Below, piece after piece: positions 11,657-22,650 of a DNA stretch of 64,000 bases. Location: positions 732,801 through 796,800 of the forward strand of contig SDUX01000005.1 in NCBI GenBank assembly GCA_008729055.1, given 5' to 3'. Under the pieces are notes generated by a model. That model was not told the origin of the DNA and ran no database searches. It saw nothing but the letters and a program-made list of their open reading frames with translations. Each line of letters starts with the position of its first letter. The first letter of the stretch is position 1. This stretch comes from Pyropia haitanensis. Taxonomy: Eukaryota; Rhodophyta; Bangiophyceae; Bangiales; Bangiaceae. The position numbers and the translations under genes are program-made.

Positions 11657-12835
11657 GGCGGCGGCGGCAGCGCCGGGCTGGACCGCATCGGCAGCGGCCT
11701 GTGGAGCACGCCCGCGGGAACGCGCCACGCCCAGCGGTGGAGCCTCGACTCGCGCTTGTCGGCCGCCGCGTCGGCGCGGCGGCGGCGCGCGACCTTTACC
11801 GCCATCGCCGCCACCGCGACCGACGCGGACGCCGCGGCGCTGGCGGCGCCCGTGACGCTGCCGGCACCGCCGCTGGCGGCGGCGCCGCCGCGCGGGGGCA
11901 CCCCCCTGGCCGCCGCCGCTCGCGGGCGCGACCGGCACAGCGCGCCACCCTCCCCCCGCGCCAGGCCCGCCGCCGGGCCTCGGTCGACGGCGAGCTCCCC
12001 CTGCCGTCGTCCGCACCCGCCGCCGCCACTGCCGCCGCCGCCCCTCCCCGCAGACGCTGTCGGCGCGACCCCCGCAGCGGCCGGGTGGCCGCCGCGGGAC
12101 ACGGCGGCGGTACACGAGCACATCCGCTCGGCCCGTGACCGGGCGGTCTACCCCGCGGCGGTGGTGGCGTCGCGGGTGGCGGCGGCAGAGGTGGTCGCGT
12201 CGCTGCTCGCCGCCGCCGGCGCCGTCGTCGGTGGGTGTGCGGCGACAACCATAGACGGCGGGCCCGCAGACGCCGCCGGCGACGGGCGTCGCGGCGGGGG
12301 GGGGGACGACACCAGCCGGCCGTGGGCCACCGCGTACGCGTATGAGCAGCTATGCGGTAGCAGCGAAGCGAGCAGCAGCCACTCGACGTTCGCTGCGTGG
12401 CTCACCTCTGCCGCAGCGTCCGACGCGGCGGGGGCGGCGACACTCCCCGTCGCTGCCGCCGCTGCCACCCCCGTTGCCGCGGCCGCTACTCCTGCTGCCG
12501 CCACCCCCTCCCGCCCCACCAGGCGGTCCTCCCTGGCCGTCGCCACCGTGCCGTGGGAGGATGGGACGCGGGGCACCAGCCGGGCGCGGCAGTCCGCCCC
12601 GCCACGGGCGTCGGCGCCGCCGCCGCCGCCGTCGCTGTTGCCGCCGCCGCCACTGCCGTCGCCGCCGTGGCGGCCGCCACCCCGGCCAATGTCGGCGGGG
12701 CCCGCGGGCAGCGGCCGCCTGTGGCCGCGCCGGCGGGTGAGTGTGGGCAGCGCGGGGGGGAGCGGCGGCGGCCGGTGGCTGCCAAGACAGCAGCCGCGGC
12801 GGCGGTTGTCGATGACGCTCCAGGCAGTCACCTGA
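9973..12835 (+). CDS. NT-C2 domain protein with basophilic RRxS motifs
   Basis: The start is the ATG at 9,973 (MPIMLGRRR). The first part (about 10,030-10,320) reads FAVRLLVRRLN, ELLYVKWKLLSP and NGAVWNAPFDFTACL, then a beta-strand LSVRALR. About 330 bases later, in another frame, come the matching second-half strands of the fold: GVVEVDLAAIVSAGTVSRVELLHESLLNATLSLAVRAVQ (10,698-10,810). This pattern is the N-terminal C2 (NT-C2) domain of EEIG1/EHBP1/PMI-type proteins, which bind membranes or act as cytoskeletal and vesicle adaptors. A GTAAGG donor at about 10,363 suggests an intron between the halves. A second frame change sits on a G run near 10,876. The long tail is low complexity with a poly-Gly spacer (11,580-11,680) and RRSVSV, RRSSLAV, RRRVSV and RRRLSM motifs. 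A short helical segment (about 12,105-12,220) is the only other structured part. The stop at 12,833-12,835 is in the tail frame. The domain call is firm; exon borders are not. Confidence 0.68.
10876..10889 (+). repeat. G homopolymer at a frame change in the NT-C2 gene
   Basis: A run of about 14 G separates the frame carrying the end of the C2 domain from the frame that continues to the stop at 12,835. The protein signal is continuous across it, so the run length is probably wrong or variable. Confidence 0.6.
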
Positions 12836-13259
12836 CTCGCGCCGGCCACGGGGATGAGCCCATCCATGCGGGTGTCGAGGTGGGCCGTCGAGGGGGATGG
12901 GGCTGACGCCCAGTGCTGCTCCCCTTTTCCCGATATCGCGTCACCCCCCTCCCAGGGAGCGACTGTTGGAGAGAGGGCAACAGACGTAATGGCAGAGTCG
13001 GATCCGACCCTTCGAGAATCCGACCCTGCATACACGGACTCCATTGGCTGCCAAATCGACTGACAGTACATGGACCACCATCAACCGGCTTAGATCACGG
13101 TGCTCCAACTCGCAGAAGCGGGGTTTGGGATCTTCTGCCAGCGACGCCAGCAGCACACACGTATGGCTTCTCACCTACTTGCAGTTACTTACACCGACCT
13201 GTACTGGGCACCTCCATTACTCTACCCTGCGGTGGCGCGTCCCTGTTCCCGCCACCGAC
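12836..13259. other. Intergenic, no gene seen
   Basis: Unique sequence of moderate GC follows the NT-C2 stop. It contains GGATCCGACCCTT followed by GAGAATCCGA (about 12,992-13,022), and the same pair recurs near 18,296-18,328, so both may be remnants of one dispersed repeat. No frame is convincing. Confidence 0.4.
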
Positions 13260-13540
13260 GTCCCGCCAGCGGCAGCCACCCCCCCCCCCTCCCCGCCCCC
13301 CCGCCCCGCCGCCAGCACGCCGGCCGGCGCTGACCGTGCTGCCGGCCCCCCCCCGCCCCCGTCACGGGAAGCCACCCCAGCCCCGCATGCCACGAGCTGC
13401 CTCCCGTGCTCCTCTGCCACGCGCTGCGCCCCCCGCCACCGCGGCCCACACACGCCGCCGCCGCGGCCGCCGCGGCGGCCGCCGCCGCCCGCCGCCACGG
13501 CCGCCGCCGCCGCTGCCGCCGCCGCCACCGCCGCCGCCGC

Positions 13541-13574
<34 letters not shown>

Positions 13575-14600
13575 TGCGGCGGGCGGCGGCGGCGGCCGCC
13601 GCCGCCGCCCCCGCGGCCGCCCGCCGCCGTTGCCGCCGCCACCGCGGCCCCCACCGCCGCCGCCGCCGCCCGCCGCCCCCGCCGCCCGCCGCCGCGGCCG
13701 CCACCGCCTCCGCCCCCGCGGCTGCGGGCTTCTGCCGCCCCGGCTGCCGCTGCCGCTGCCGCCGTTGCTGCCGGCCGCCGGCCGCCTACCTGGCCGGCCG
13801 CCGGCCGCCTGCCGCCCGGACTGCCGCCCCGGCCGCCGCCGCCGCGGCCGCCGCCGCCGCATCCGCCAGTTGGCCGCCGTCGCGGCTGCCGCTGCCGCCA
13901 CCGCCGCCACCGCCGGTCGCCTCCCTGGCCGGGGGCGGCCGCCCCCGCCGGCGGGCCGCCGGTCCGGCCCCGGCAGCCGCCGCTGCCGCCGGCTACCGCC
14001 GCCGGCATGCTGCCGCCGCTGGCGGGCTGCCGCCGCCGGCCGCCTGCTTGGCCGGCCGCCGGCCGCCTGCCGCCCGGGCTGCCGCCCCGGCCGCCACCCC
14101 CGCCGCCGCCGCCCTCACCGGGTTACTGCCACCCCGGCTGCCGCTGCCGCTGCCGCCGTTGCTGCCGGTCGCCGCCAGCAGGCTGCCGCCGCCAAAGGGT
14201 TGTCGCCGCCTACCTTTTGCCGCCAATCGCGGGCTACCTCTGTCGGCCTGCTGTCCGGCCGGCCGCTGGCCGGCTGCCGCCCCGGCCGCTGTCACCATCG
14301 CCGCCGCCCCTGGCGGTTGGCTACCGCTCCGGCTGCCGTTGCCGCCTCCGCTGTCGCTGCCGGCCGCCGCCGCTTCGCCCGCCACGGCAGCGCCGGCCGC
14401 CGCCATCGCCCTTCGCCACCGCTGCCCCCGCTGCCTCTGCCGCCACCGCTCGCCATCGCCGCTGCCGCGGCCCCCGCCGCCGCAGTGGCGGCTGGCGCCG
14501 CCGCTCCCGCCCTCGCCGCGGCGGCAATGGCTGCCGCCGCCGCCGCCTGCCGCCGCTGCCCCCGTGACGGCAGCGGCCGCCGCCGTGCGGGGGGAGGGGT
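13260..14600. repeat. Imperfect CCG-rich block with internal direct repeats
   Basis: About 1.3 kb of the plus strand is nearly all C/G in GCC-type triplets, and every frame is open. Longer direct repeats are embedded: a segment around GGCCGGCCGCCGGCCGCCTG at about 13,790-13,850 recurs at 14,050-14,096, and CCGCTGCCGCCGTTGCTGCC at about 13,752 recurs near 14,147. This suggests expansion by slippage plus unequal exchange. No protein domain is seen in either direction. Confidence 0.6.
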
Positions 14601-15550
14601 GACCTGCCACGCTGCTTGTACGCAGAGGTATGTGAGAAAACTTATACCCCACGATTATTCGATGTGGATACAAAAGTACGTATACCTCAGACTTGACGCA
14701 CATCTCTCTGCCTGTTTGGCGAATCAAGTGTCCCGTACCTCTGTTCTGATAGGCTGTCACACGATAATCACTGCAAATCTGTGACAGTCAAGACTAAACT
14801 TACTCTTGCTGAACATGAGAGTACCACATTTGGAAAAACACCCATCCTGGTCAACGACTTGCAACTGGCAACTCTCAATTGTTGAAGCGCCGGCGCCCGA
14901 CGCCCCCCTCCACCTCGCCCGGTCGCACGCTTCACCACTTCCTCGCCATCGAGCAGGCCAGGTGGACCCTCAAGCCTTATTTACTTGCTCTATCCAGTCT
15001 TGAGTGCGGGTCTGCAGACATCTGCGAGAGCACATCCCCGAACGACCGCATGGAGGGGCGCCATGTCTTCACCATTCCCCCTGGGTATTGTAGCTCAGCG
15101 GCGTCTGTGACGGTGAAACACTGTTCAATATGGCTCTATGGACATCCTGACGTTTGTAAGCCTGCAGAACGCAATCGTTTGTTCAGACAAAGCTAGAAAG
15201 TGCCTCCCGTCCGCTTCTTTGTCATCCGCTGTACAGTATGGGCCTGGATATAGAGTGCATGAGCGCCCCACCGAGGGAAGAGGTAGTCATATCTGGGTAA
15301 CATGATCACGCTGAACCTATTTGTGCACACATCTGGCGTCGTGCACCCGTACGGCCGACAGGAATGTCGAGAGGCTGGGTGGCAGAAGCGCTATAGGCGC
15401 CCGCTCCGAGCGCTTTTGAGCATAATGGGTCTACTTTGATTAGTGAACGCTGAGAGCAGAGGTACCTGTTGGCCATTGTGCCGTAAAAATGCAAAGAAAG
15501 CACTATGCAGTTCGCCCATTGGTGACTGACTAACTGCTGATACGACGGTA
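14601..15550. other. AT-richer intergenic DNA, no gene seen
   Basis: GC content falls sharply compared with the flanks. Frames are short. TGTAGCTCAGCGG at about 15,089 resembles a tRNA A box, but no matching T-arm or cloverleaf follows. Confidence 0.4.
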
Positions 15551-15556
15551 TGTACT

Positions 15557-16195
15557 GTGGCGCCGCTGGAAGCGCCCACAGCGTCGTTGAGAGTGCAAAA
15601 AGCTGTGGAGGTTGCTGAATACACTGTCTAGATCTGATAGATGTCGTTTTTGAAGGATGAGAGCACTGTGGGGTGTTGGACGGCCTATCGCGTCTACCTG
15701 TCCAGAATGGACATTTTGGGGGCCCATATGACCCACTTCTCCACGTTTGCGACACTTTCTGAGCACATAGTCGTGCTCAGCGTCATCGACTTAGTCTGGC
15801 GGGAACAGCTTGAGAAGATTTTGGTTCACTTTCTATAACGCGTTGTAGCGGCGTGTGACGCATTGCACCGAAGTGTGTGCAGGGCACTTCACCACGTGCA
15901 ACACGAGTCAGGGACCACTTCATCAACTTTTCTGAAGCATGCCCAATCGACTAAACCGACGTCGCTGAGCACGGTTATGTGCTCAGAAGGTTTCGCAAAC
16001 GTCGGGAAGTGGGTCATACAGACCCCCAAAGTGGCCATTCTGGACAGGTAGCCTCGACAGGCCGTCCAACGCCCCATAGTGCTCTCACGCACAAAAATAT
16101 ACAATTCTAAGTTCCCAACAGTACAGCAGACATCCTCCGCAACCTTTTTTGTTCTCATCGGCGCTGTGGGCGCGTCCAGCAGTGCGACATGGCCC
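15557..16195. mobile_element. Foldback element with long inverted arms
   Basis: Two arms of about 270 bp face each other around a short spacer (about 15,831-15,916). The match is clear at DNA level (GAGAGCACTGTGGGGTGTTG on plus against GAGAGCACTATGGGGCGTTG read from the minus strand). It also shows as related peptides in opposite directions: WTAYRVYLSRMDILG on plus and WTACRGYLSRMATLG on minus, each followed by MTHF and SEHI. The arms have diverged by roughly a fifth, so this is an old structure. It may be a foldback/MITE-type transposon or an inverted duplication of a gene fragment. No transposase is present. Confidence 0.7.
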
Positions 16196-16199
16196 AAGG

Positions 16200-17240
16200 C
16201 GCCTCCCTCTGCACGGGTTCAACAATGTGCGGATCCCGGCATGCCATCCAAACACTTTGAGCAATTGAATGCCACCAGGTACTCATAAACTCATTGTCTG
16301 TGCAAAAAACGAGGACCGTGGAGCACTGAAGAGCTCTGAGAGGCGGGGAATTTATAGCGCGAAGCGCTTGCCACACCCGGTTACAGGCTTGTTCTGCCCC
16401 CCATGTTGGTGCAGAGCAATAAAAAGCTACATCATTAGTCGCAGCGTCATCAGTTTACTCGGTAATGACGGATCCATCCAGCTCCGCGGGTCCTATGTAC
16501 TCCAGATGCACGTACATACCGAGCAACAGGTCACATCATAACGGACAGGCGGCGCTTGTCAGAGCTATTCACTGAAATAAAATCGCAGGCTGTTGAAGCG
16601 TGGACCATTGGGGACGCCAGAAGGTCACAACGGACGGCGTTTCACAGTCATGATCGCGCCAGAGCGGCGGAACCAGTGGTGTGAGGGTGATGCACTTCGG
16701 CCCTCCATGAAACCATTGTGGTCGCTGCCGTGACAGACGTGTGTGCAGGCGCGCTCTCAACACTGATGGGAGTCTGTGACAAGGCACACATATCCACCAA
16801 GTCTGTTCGGAGAGCGGAAAATGGCGAAGCGGGCGACCGGGGCGGGGAGGAGGGGGGCGTCAGACGCCGGCGCTTCAGTCTTCGGCGTTGGCAGTCTCAA
16901 GTCGATGACCAGGATGGGTTCAGAGTCAAATATTGTAATCCCATCACCGGCAACAATTGATTCAGTACTACAATCTTCATTTCGCCCAGTTCAGATTGTG
17001 CAGCAGCCTATCAGGTTGGACGAGTTGGACATCGGATTCGCCAGATAGGCCAGAAGATGTGAGTCAAGTCGCTTGCGGTTGTATTGTTCATCTCTGTGGA
17101 ACAATCGCTTAGGATGTACTTACTTTGAACTACCTCTGCGTGCAATGTGAGCAGATGGTCGCCCCAGTCTTCTTGCTGCCCGAACCCCTCCCCCCCCACC
17201 ATCTGTGTTTGCCTCTGTTCTCCTGCCCTCCTCTACGAGA
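16200..17240. other. Intergenic, no gene seen
   Basis: Moderate-GC sequence with short, unremarkable frames only. One frame near 16,818-17,046 reads a Gly/Ala-rich start followed by ordinary residues (ATIDSVLQSSFRPVQIVQQP). It is too short and isolated to call. Confidence 0.4.
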
Positions 17241-17244
17241 GGGC

Positions 17245-17960
17245 GGAGGAGAAAGGCAGCTCGTGGCGTCGGCGGCAGCCCGCCGGGGCAGCGGCCGGGG
17301 GGGGAGGCCGCAGCGCGCCGCGGTGGCGCATGGCCGCCTCAACCAGCGTCACGGGGGGCGGCTGGCGGCGGCGCGGACGCCAGCCTGCCGCGGTGGTGTC
17401 CGGGGGGAGAAAGCACTGCGCGGCGGCGACGGCAGCCCCCCCCTAACGGCCGGGGCAGTGGCGGCGGAATGTGGCGGAAGCGGCAGATGGTGCTGCCACG
17501 ATGGTCGCGCGGGGCGGGAGCGGCGGCGGCGGCCGCCGTCGCAACCGCGATGGAAGCGGTGGTGCACGGCAGCGGCGGTGGCCGTTGCCGCCGTGGCAGC
17601 GGCTGCAGGGGCAGCATTGGCGAGCGGCGGCCGCCGCCGCCGCCGCCTGCGTCGCTGCCGCCGTCGCCAGACCCGTGGCGGTGGGCGGCGGCGGTGGTTG
17701 CCCCAGCGGCCGTAGCCGCAGCCGCGGGGGCAGCGGTGACGGGTTGCGGCGGTCGCGGCCGCGTCGGAGACAGGCGGCGGAGGACGGCAGCGGCCGCCGC
17801 CGGGGCCACCGCGACGGCTGCGGCGGCCGAGGCTGCGGGCGTAGCGGTCGCCGACGGCGGCGGCCACTGCCACCACGGGAGCAGCGGCGGGAGGGAGCCG
17901 GAGCCGGGAGGCAGCGGCCGGCGGTGGCAGTGCCCAGTAGCGGCGGCGGCAGCCTATGGC
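17245..17960. repeat. Imperfect CGG-rich block
   Basis: The composition mirrors the 13.26-14.6 kb block, but the G-rich strand is now the plus strand. The two blocks therefore stand as inverted low-complexity domains around a 2.6-kb AT-richer core. All frames are open and no domain is recognisable. Confidence 0.55.
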
Positions 17961-18759
17961 TGAGGACGCCGGCCACGGCCGGCGGGAGGCCAAGCCGAAC
18001 CCACGACATAAACCGGTGAGCAACCAGCTTGGCTGCACCCACCCTTCTGGACCTGTGGCATGACGGACGGATGCATTCAACTATACAAGTCGGAGGCTGT
18101 ATTTTATCCAACCCCCCACCCACCCACCCCCGCACCCCCCCCCAACCACCCCCCAGCGCCCCTCCCCCCCTCCCACGTGGCGCGCGCACAGGCCTCCCCC
18201 CCCCCTCCACTCCTCTTCGACGTTCGCATCCTCAGCGCCCCCAGATGATTATTACGCTTGTTAGCTTACCTAATGAAAATCCGACACTTGTTAATGGATC
18301 CGACCCTTCCCTAATGAGAATCCGATGCTGCCATTACCCCCACTCCCGCTGGGATTGCTCTCAACCCTTCCAATCCAGGCTTTTGCAACTATCTTGACAC
18401 GTGTTCATATGGGACCCACGTGTACTTTGAGCTTGCGACGTTCGGGCGAACTCATCCAGCTTTAGTGTGGATCAAATCCAGTTCAAGACCAGAATTCAAA
18501 TCCGATTCATCCCCTCTCGAACCCTGCTGCATCGAGCGACGGGCGATCATGGATCGCGTGATCCGCCTCCGAGGCGAACCCCCTCCCCCCCGTTTCGCGC
18601 GCGGATCGAGTCCCGTGCCGCTCGCACCGCCTCGGCCACATCGTCAACGCTCTGCCGGCGTCCGCAGCCCGACACCCGTCTCCCCCCCCCCATTGCCTGT
18701 CGGCGTCCCCTTCGCCGCCCGTCTCCCTCCTCCTCTGTGAGGGAACCATTGTCCCCTTC

Positions 18760-18828
18760 CCCCCTCCCCTTCCATCCTCCTCCCCTCCCCTTCCATCCTC
18801 CTCCCCTCCCCTTCCTTCCCTCCCCCCC
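18760..18828 (+). repeat. 21-bp pyrimidine tandem repeat
   Basis: The unit TTCCATCCTCCTCCCCTCCC with one further C is repeated about three times, within a longer all-pyrimidine stretch just upstream of the ATM-like gene. It could affect promoter structure or simply be slippage. C homopolymers of 9-15 bases follow at 18,860-18,960. Confidence 0.7.
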
Positions 18829-18941
18829 CCCCACACACCTGGGCGTGTCGGCGGGTCGGCCGCCCCCCCCCCCGGCACCACCCCCCCCCCCCCCCCCCCT
18901 ACCCCCCCCCGGCTCCCCCACGCTGGCGTGCCGCCGGCGCG

Positions 18942-20663
18942 ATGCCCCCCCCCCCCCCGGCTTTACCGCCGACACCCTCCGCGACGGCCGCCTCCTCGCC
19001 TACCACGTGCAGGTTGTCTGTGCGGCGCCCTCCCCCGGCGCGCCCACCCCCGACCACGGCCGCAAGGAGCGGCTCGACGCGGTGCGCGGCGTCGCGCGCG
19101 CGCTGTCAGCGTCGCCGCCGCTCGTCGCGCTCACCACTGCCGTCTCTGCTGCGCACGCGCTGCGGGCGGCGGCGCCCGCGGCGGCCGACGCGGCGGCGGC
19201 GGCGGCCGGGGGGGGGACGCCGCCGCCGCCGCGTGGGCTGCCGGGGGGACGCCTGCCGGCGCAGACGCCGCCGACGGCGGCGGCGACGGCGACGGCGACG
19301 GCGACGATGGCGGCGGCGCCCTCCTGCCCTGGTCCACCCTCGTCACCGCCCTCGCGCACGGCCTCGAGTCGGAGTTTGCCGACGCCGAGCGCCGCCGCCG
19401 GTCCGCCACCCGCGCCGCCGCCGTGACCGCCGCCTCCGCGGCGCGGCCCGACTTTGCCGCCGCCCTCCGGCTGGCCATCCGGCTGTGCCCCGCCGGCGCC
19501 GCCGCGGCCGCCGCGCCCACCGTCCTGCGCGTCGCGTCTGACGGGCTGCGGTCGCCCCCCCGCCGTGCCGCGGCGGGCGCCGTGCTGTGGGCCACCGCCC
19601 GGGGGGTGGTGGCGGACGCGGCGGCGCGGGCGCGGCTGACGCCGCGCATCCACCGGGACTGGCTGGGCCTCGCCGCCGCGCAGCTGCGGCGGGTGCCAGG
19701 CGAGTGTGTGGGGGGGGGGAGGGGGGGGCGGGCGCTTCGCGCGCCGCCGCCGACGTGCTCGTGCTCCTCGCCCGTGACACGCCGACGGCAGACGTGCTGC
19801 TCCGGCGGGGGGCGGCCGTCGCGCCGGTGGGGTGGGTGCTCGCCACGTGTGTGGCGCTGCTCCGCGCGCCAGATGACCCGGCAGAGGAGGCGGCGGCGGC
19901 GGCCGCCGCCGCCGCCGCCGCCGCCGCCACGGCGGGCGGCTCCCAGGCCGCCACCGCGCGGCGGGCGGCGGCGGCGGCGGCGGCGGCGGCCGCCGCCGAC
20001 GCGGGCACCCGCGCGGAGCGCGGGGCGGCCAAGGCCGCCGCCCTGCGCGCCGCCGCGGCGGCGGCGGCCCCCCACCTGGCCGCCCTCGCCGGCGACGGCG
20101 GCGGCGCGCCCACCACCGGCGCCCTCCTCGGCGCGGCGACCCCCCTCGTCGCCCGCCTGTGGGCCGACCGCCGCGGCGGCGGCGCCGCCGCCGCCGCGTT
20201 TGCGCGTGCCGCCCTGCGGCTGGCGCCACCGGGCCACCCGCTCGCCGCGGTGGTCCGCGACCGCGTCGCCGCCGCGATTGGCGCGGCGCCGCGGGGGGGC
20301 CTCGACGCGGGGCGGCCGCCGCCGGCGGCCGCCGCCCGTGACGCTGCCGCCGTGGCGTTTACGGTCGGGGAGCTGGTGGCGGCGGTCGACGCGGCGGGGG
20401 GGGCGCGGCGGCCCGCCGCGGCGGCCGCGTGGCTCACCGTCTTGCGGGCGGCGCTGGGCGGGCGGCTCGGCGCGCGCGCCGCCCGGGGGGGGGGGACTAC
20501 GCGCCGCCCGCGGTGGCCGCCGCGGTCACCGCGGCGGTCGGCGCCGCGACGCGGGTGCTGGTTGGGGGGGGGGGGGGGGGGTGGGGGGGGGGGGGGGTAC
20601 CCGCGTCTGCCGTCGCCGCGGCCGCGTCGGTCATCACCGCCGCGGTCGGGGTGGCGGTCCGCA

Positions 20664-20735
<72 letters not shown>

Positions 20736-22618
20736 GCGGTGGCGGTGGCGTCCCGCCCGTCGACGCGGCCACGTGGACCGCCGCGTACGCGGCGCTGTTT
20801 GGGGTTGCCCTCCACGCGGCCGGCGGCGGCGCGGCGGCGGCGGCCGTGACGCTGTCGGCCCGCCCGGGCGGGGGGGGGGGCGCCCGCCCGCCGCCGTCGC
20901 GGCGGCGGCGGTGCTCGCCGCGCTCACCGCGCTCACCGCCGCGCCGCCGGCGGTGGTGCCGCTCGCGACGGCGGCGGCGGGGGGGGCGGCGGCGCCGGCG
21001 GCGGCGCTGGCGGGGCTGCTCGATGAGGGGGGGGGGGGGCGGTGGGGGGGGGGGTGGCTGGGGGGGGGGGGGGGGTGCCGCGCCGCCGCGGCCGCCGGCC
21101 ACCCTCGACGTGACGGACCTGCCACTGTTTGCGGGCGGCGGCCGCGGCGGCGGCGGCGGCGGCGGTGGTGGTGGCGCCAGTGGCGGGAGTGGGGGGGGGC
21201 GCGGCCTGTCCGCCGCCGCCGCCGCCTTTTTGCGCGCGCACCTGTCGCGGCGGGGCCTCCGCGACGAGCGCGCCGGCGGCGGCCGCGGCGCGCTCCTCGC
21301 GCTCGTCATCCGCTCGCTGCCCGACGGTTCCGCCGCCGCCGCCGCGGCGGCAGCCGCCGGTGGCGCCGCCGCCGCCGCCACGGACGGCCCGGCGGCGGCG
21401 GCGGACCTTGCCGCGATTGCCGCCGGCCTCGTCCACGGCGTGACGCCGCCGCCGCCGCCGCCGCTGCCGCCGCCACCACCGGGCTGGGCGCCCGCCTTGG
21501 GCGGCGCCGCCGACGGCGGGGGGGACATGCTCGCCGCCGAGGGCGGGGGGGGGGATGCGGATGCCGACGCCGAGGGGGGGGGGGACGACGCGTTTGTGCG
21601 CGGGCTGGCCTGGTACGACGCGTTTGCCGCGCGGTACGTGCACCCGCAGCCGACGTGGGCAGAGGGGATCGCGGCGGCGGCCGCGGCGGCGGCGGCGGCG
21701 TCCCGTCGGGGCGACGGGCCCGACGCCGACGCCGACGCCGACGCGGACGGCAAGCCAGACGGGGACGGCGATGCCCTTGGCGGCGACGGCCCGTGTGGCG
21801 GCGACGCGTTTGCGCTGCTCAGCGCGGCGCGCGTGGCGTGGCTCGCCGGCCACGGCGGCGAGCTGGGCGAGGCGCTGCTGTTTCCCGCCGGCGGCGGCTG
21901 GCGGCGCGCTTTCTTCGACGCCGCCCCGGCCGCCGCCGCCGCCACCGGTGGCGCCGCGGCCGCGGCGGCGCCGCCGGTGCGGTTTGTCATTGACGCGGGC
22001 GTGCGGTCGTCGCTGGCGGCGGCGCTGGCGAGTGCGCTTGCGCGTGCCGTGCGGGGCGTCGCGGCGGCCGACGCGGGCGTCGACGCTGCCGCCGCGGCGG
22101 GCGCGCCGTTGGCCGCTGCGGGCGGCGGTGGCGGCGGCGGCGGCGGCGGTGGCGGTAGCCCCGACGACGCGTCGGTCGCGGCGGCCGGACGCGGTGCCAC
22201 CGCCGCCGCTACCGACGGTAGCGGCGGTAGCGGCGGCGGCGGCCCCGCCGGGGAGGGTCCACTGCGGACCGCGGCGGGCGTGGCCGCCGCGTGGCGGCTG
22301 CTGACGTTTGTGTGTGCCTACCTGGTCGGCGCCGCCGCGGCGGGCGCCACCGCCGGCGCGGGTGACGGCGACGCCACGGACGCGCTCGAGTCCCTCGCCG
22401 TTGCGCTGCTGCGGCGGCTCGACCAGACGCCCGCGGCGGCGGTCGCGGCCGGCTGGCCCGCCGCCGCGGCGGCGGCGGCGGCCGACGCGGCGGCCGCCGC
22501 CGACGACGGCTGGGGCGGCCCCGCCGCGGTCAGCGGCGGCACCCCCACCGGCGGGGACATGGAGGCGGGGCTGTCCGCCGCCGCCGCGTGGTACGCGGCG
22601 TGCCTCGCACCCGCCGCC

Positions 22619-22650
<32 letters not shown>

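Noticed and set aside
13044..14784. 500-620-codon plus-strand frames
   Set aside because: Same compositional artefact within a CCG block with tandem expansion; no structured segment.
15086..15160. Possible tRNA (TAGCTCAGCGG box)
   Set aside because: No T-loop GTTCRANNC at the right distance and no acceptor stem; only the A-box-like word is present.
20566..20760. Poly-Gly tract in ATM as a separate collagen-like protein
   Set aside because: No Gly-X-Y periodicity; it is a GGC/GGT expansion inside the ATM frame.
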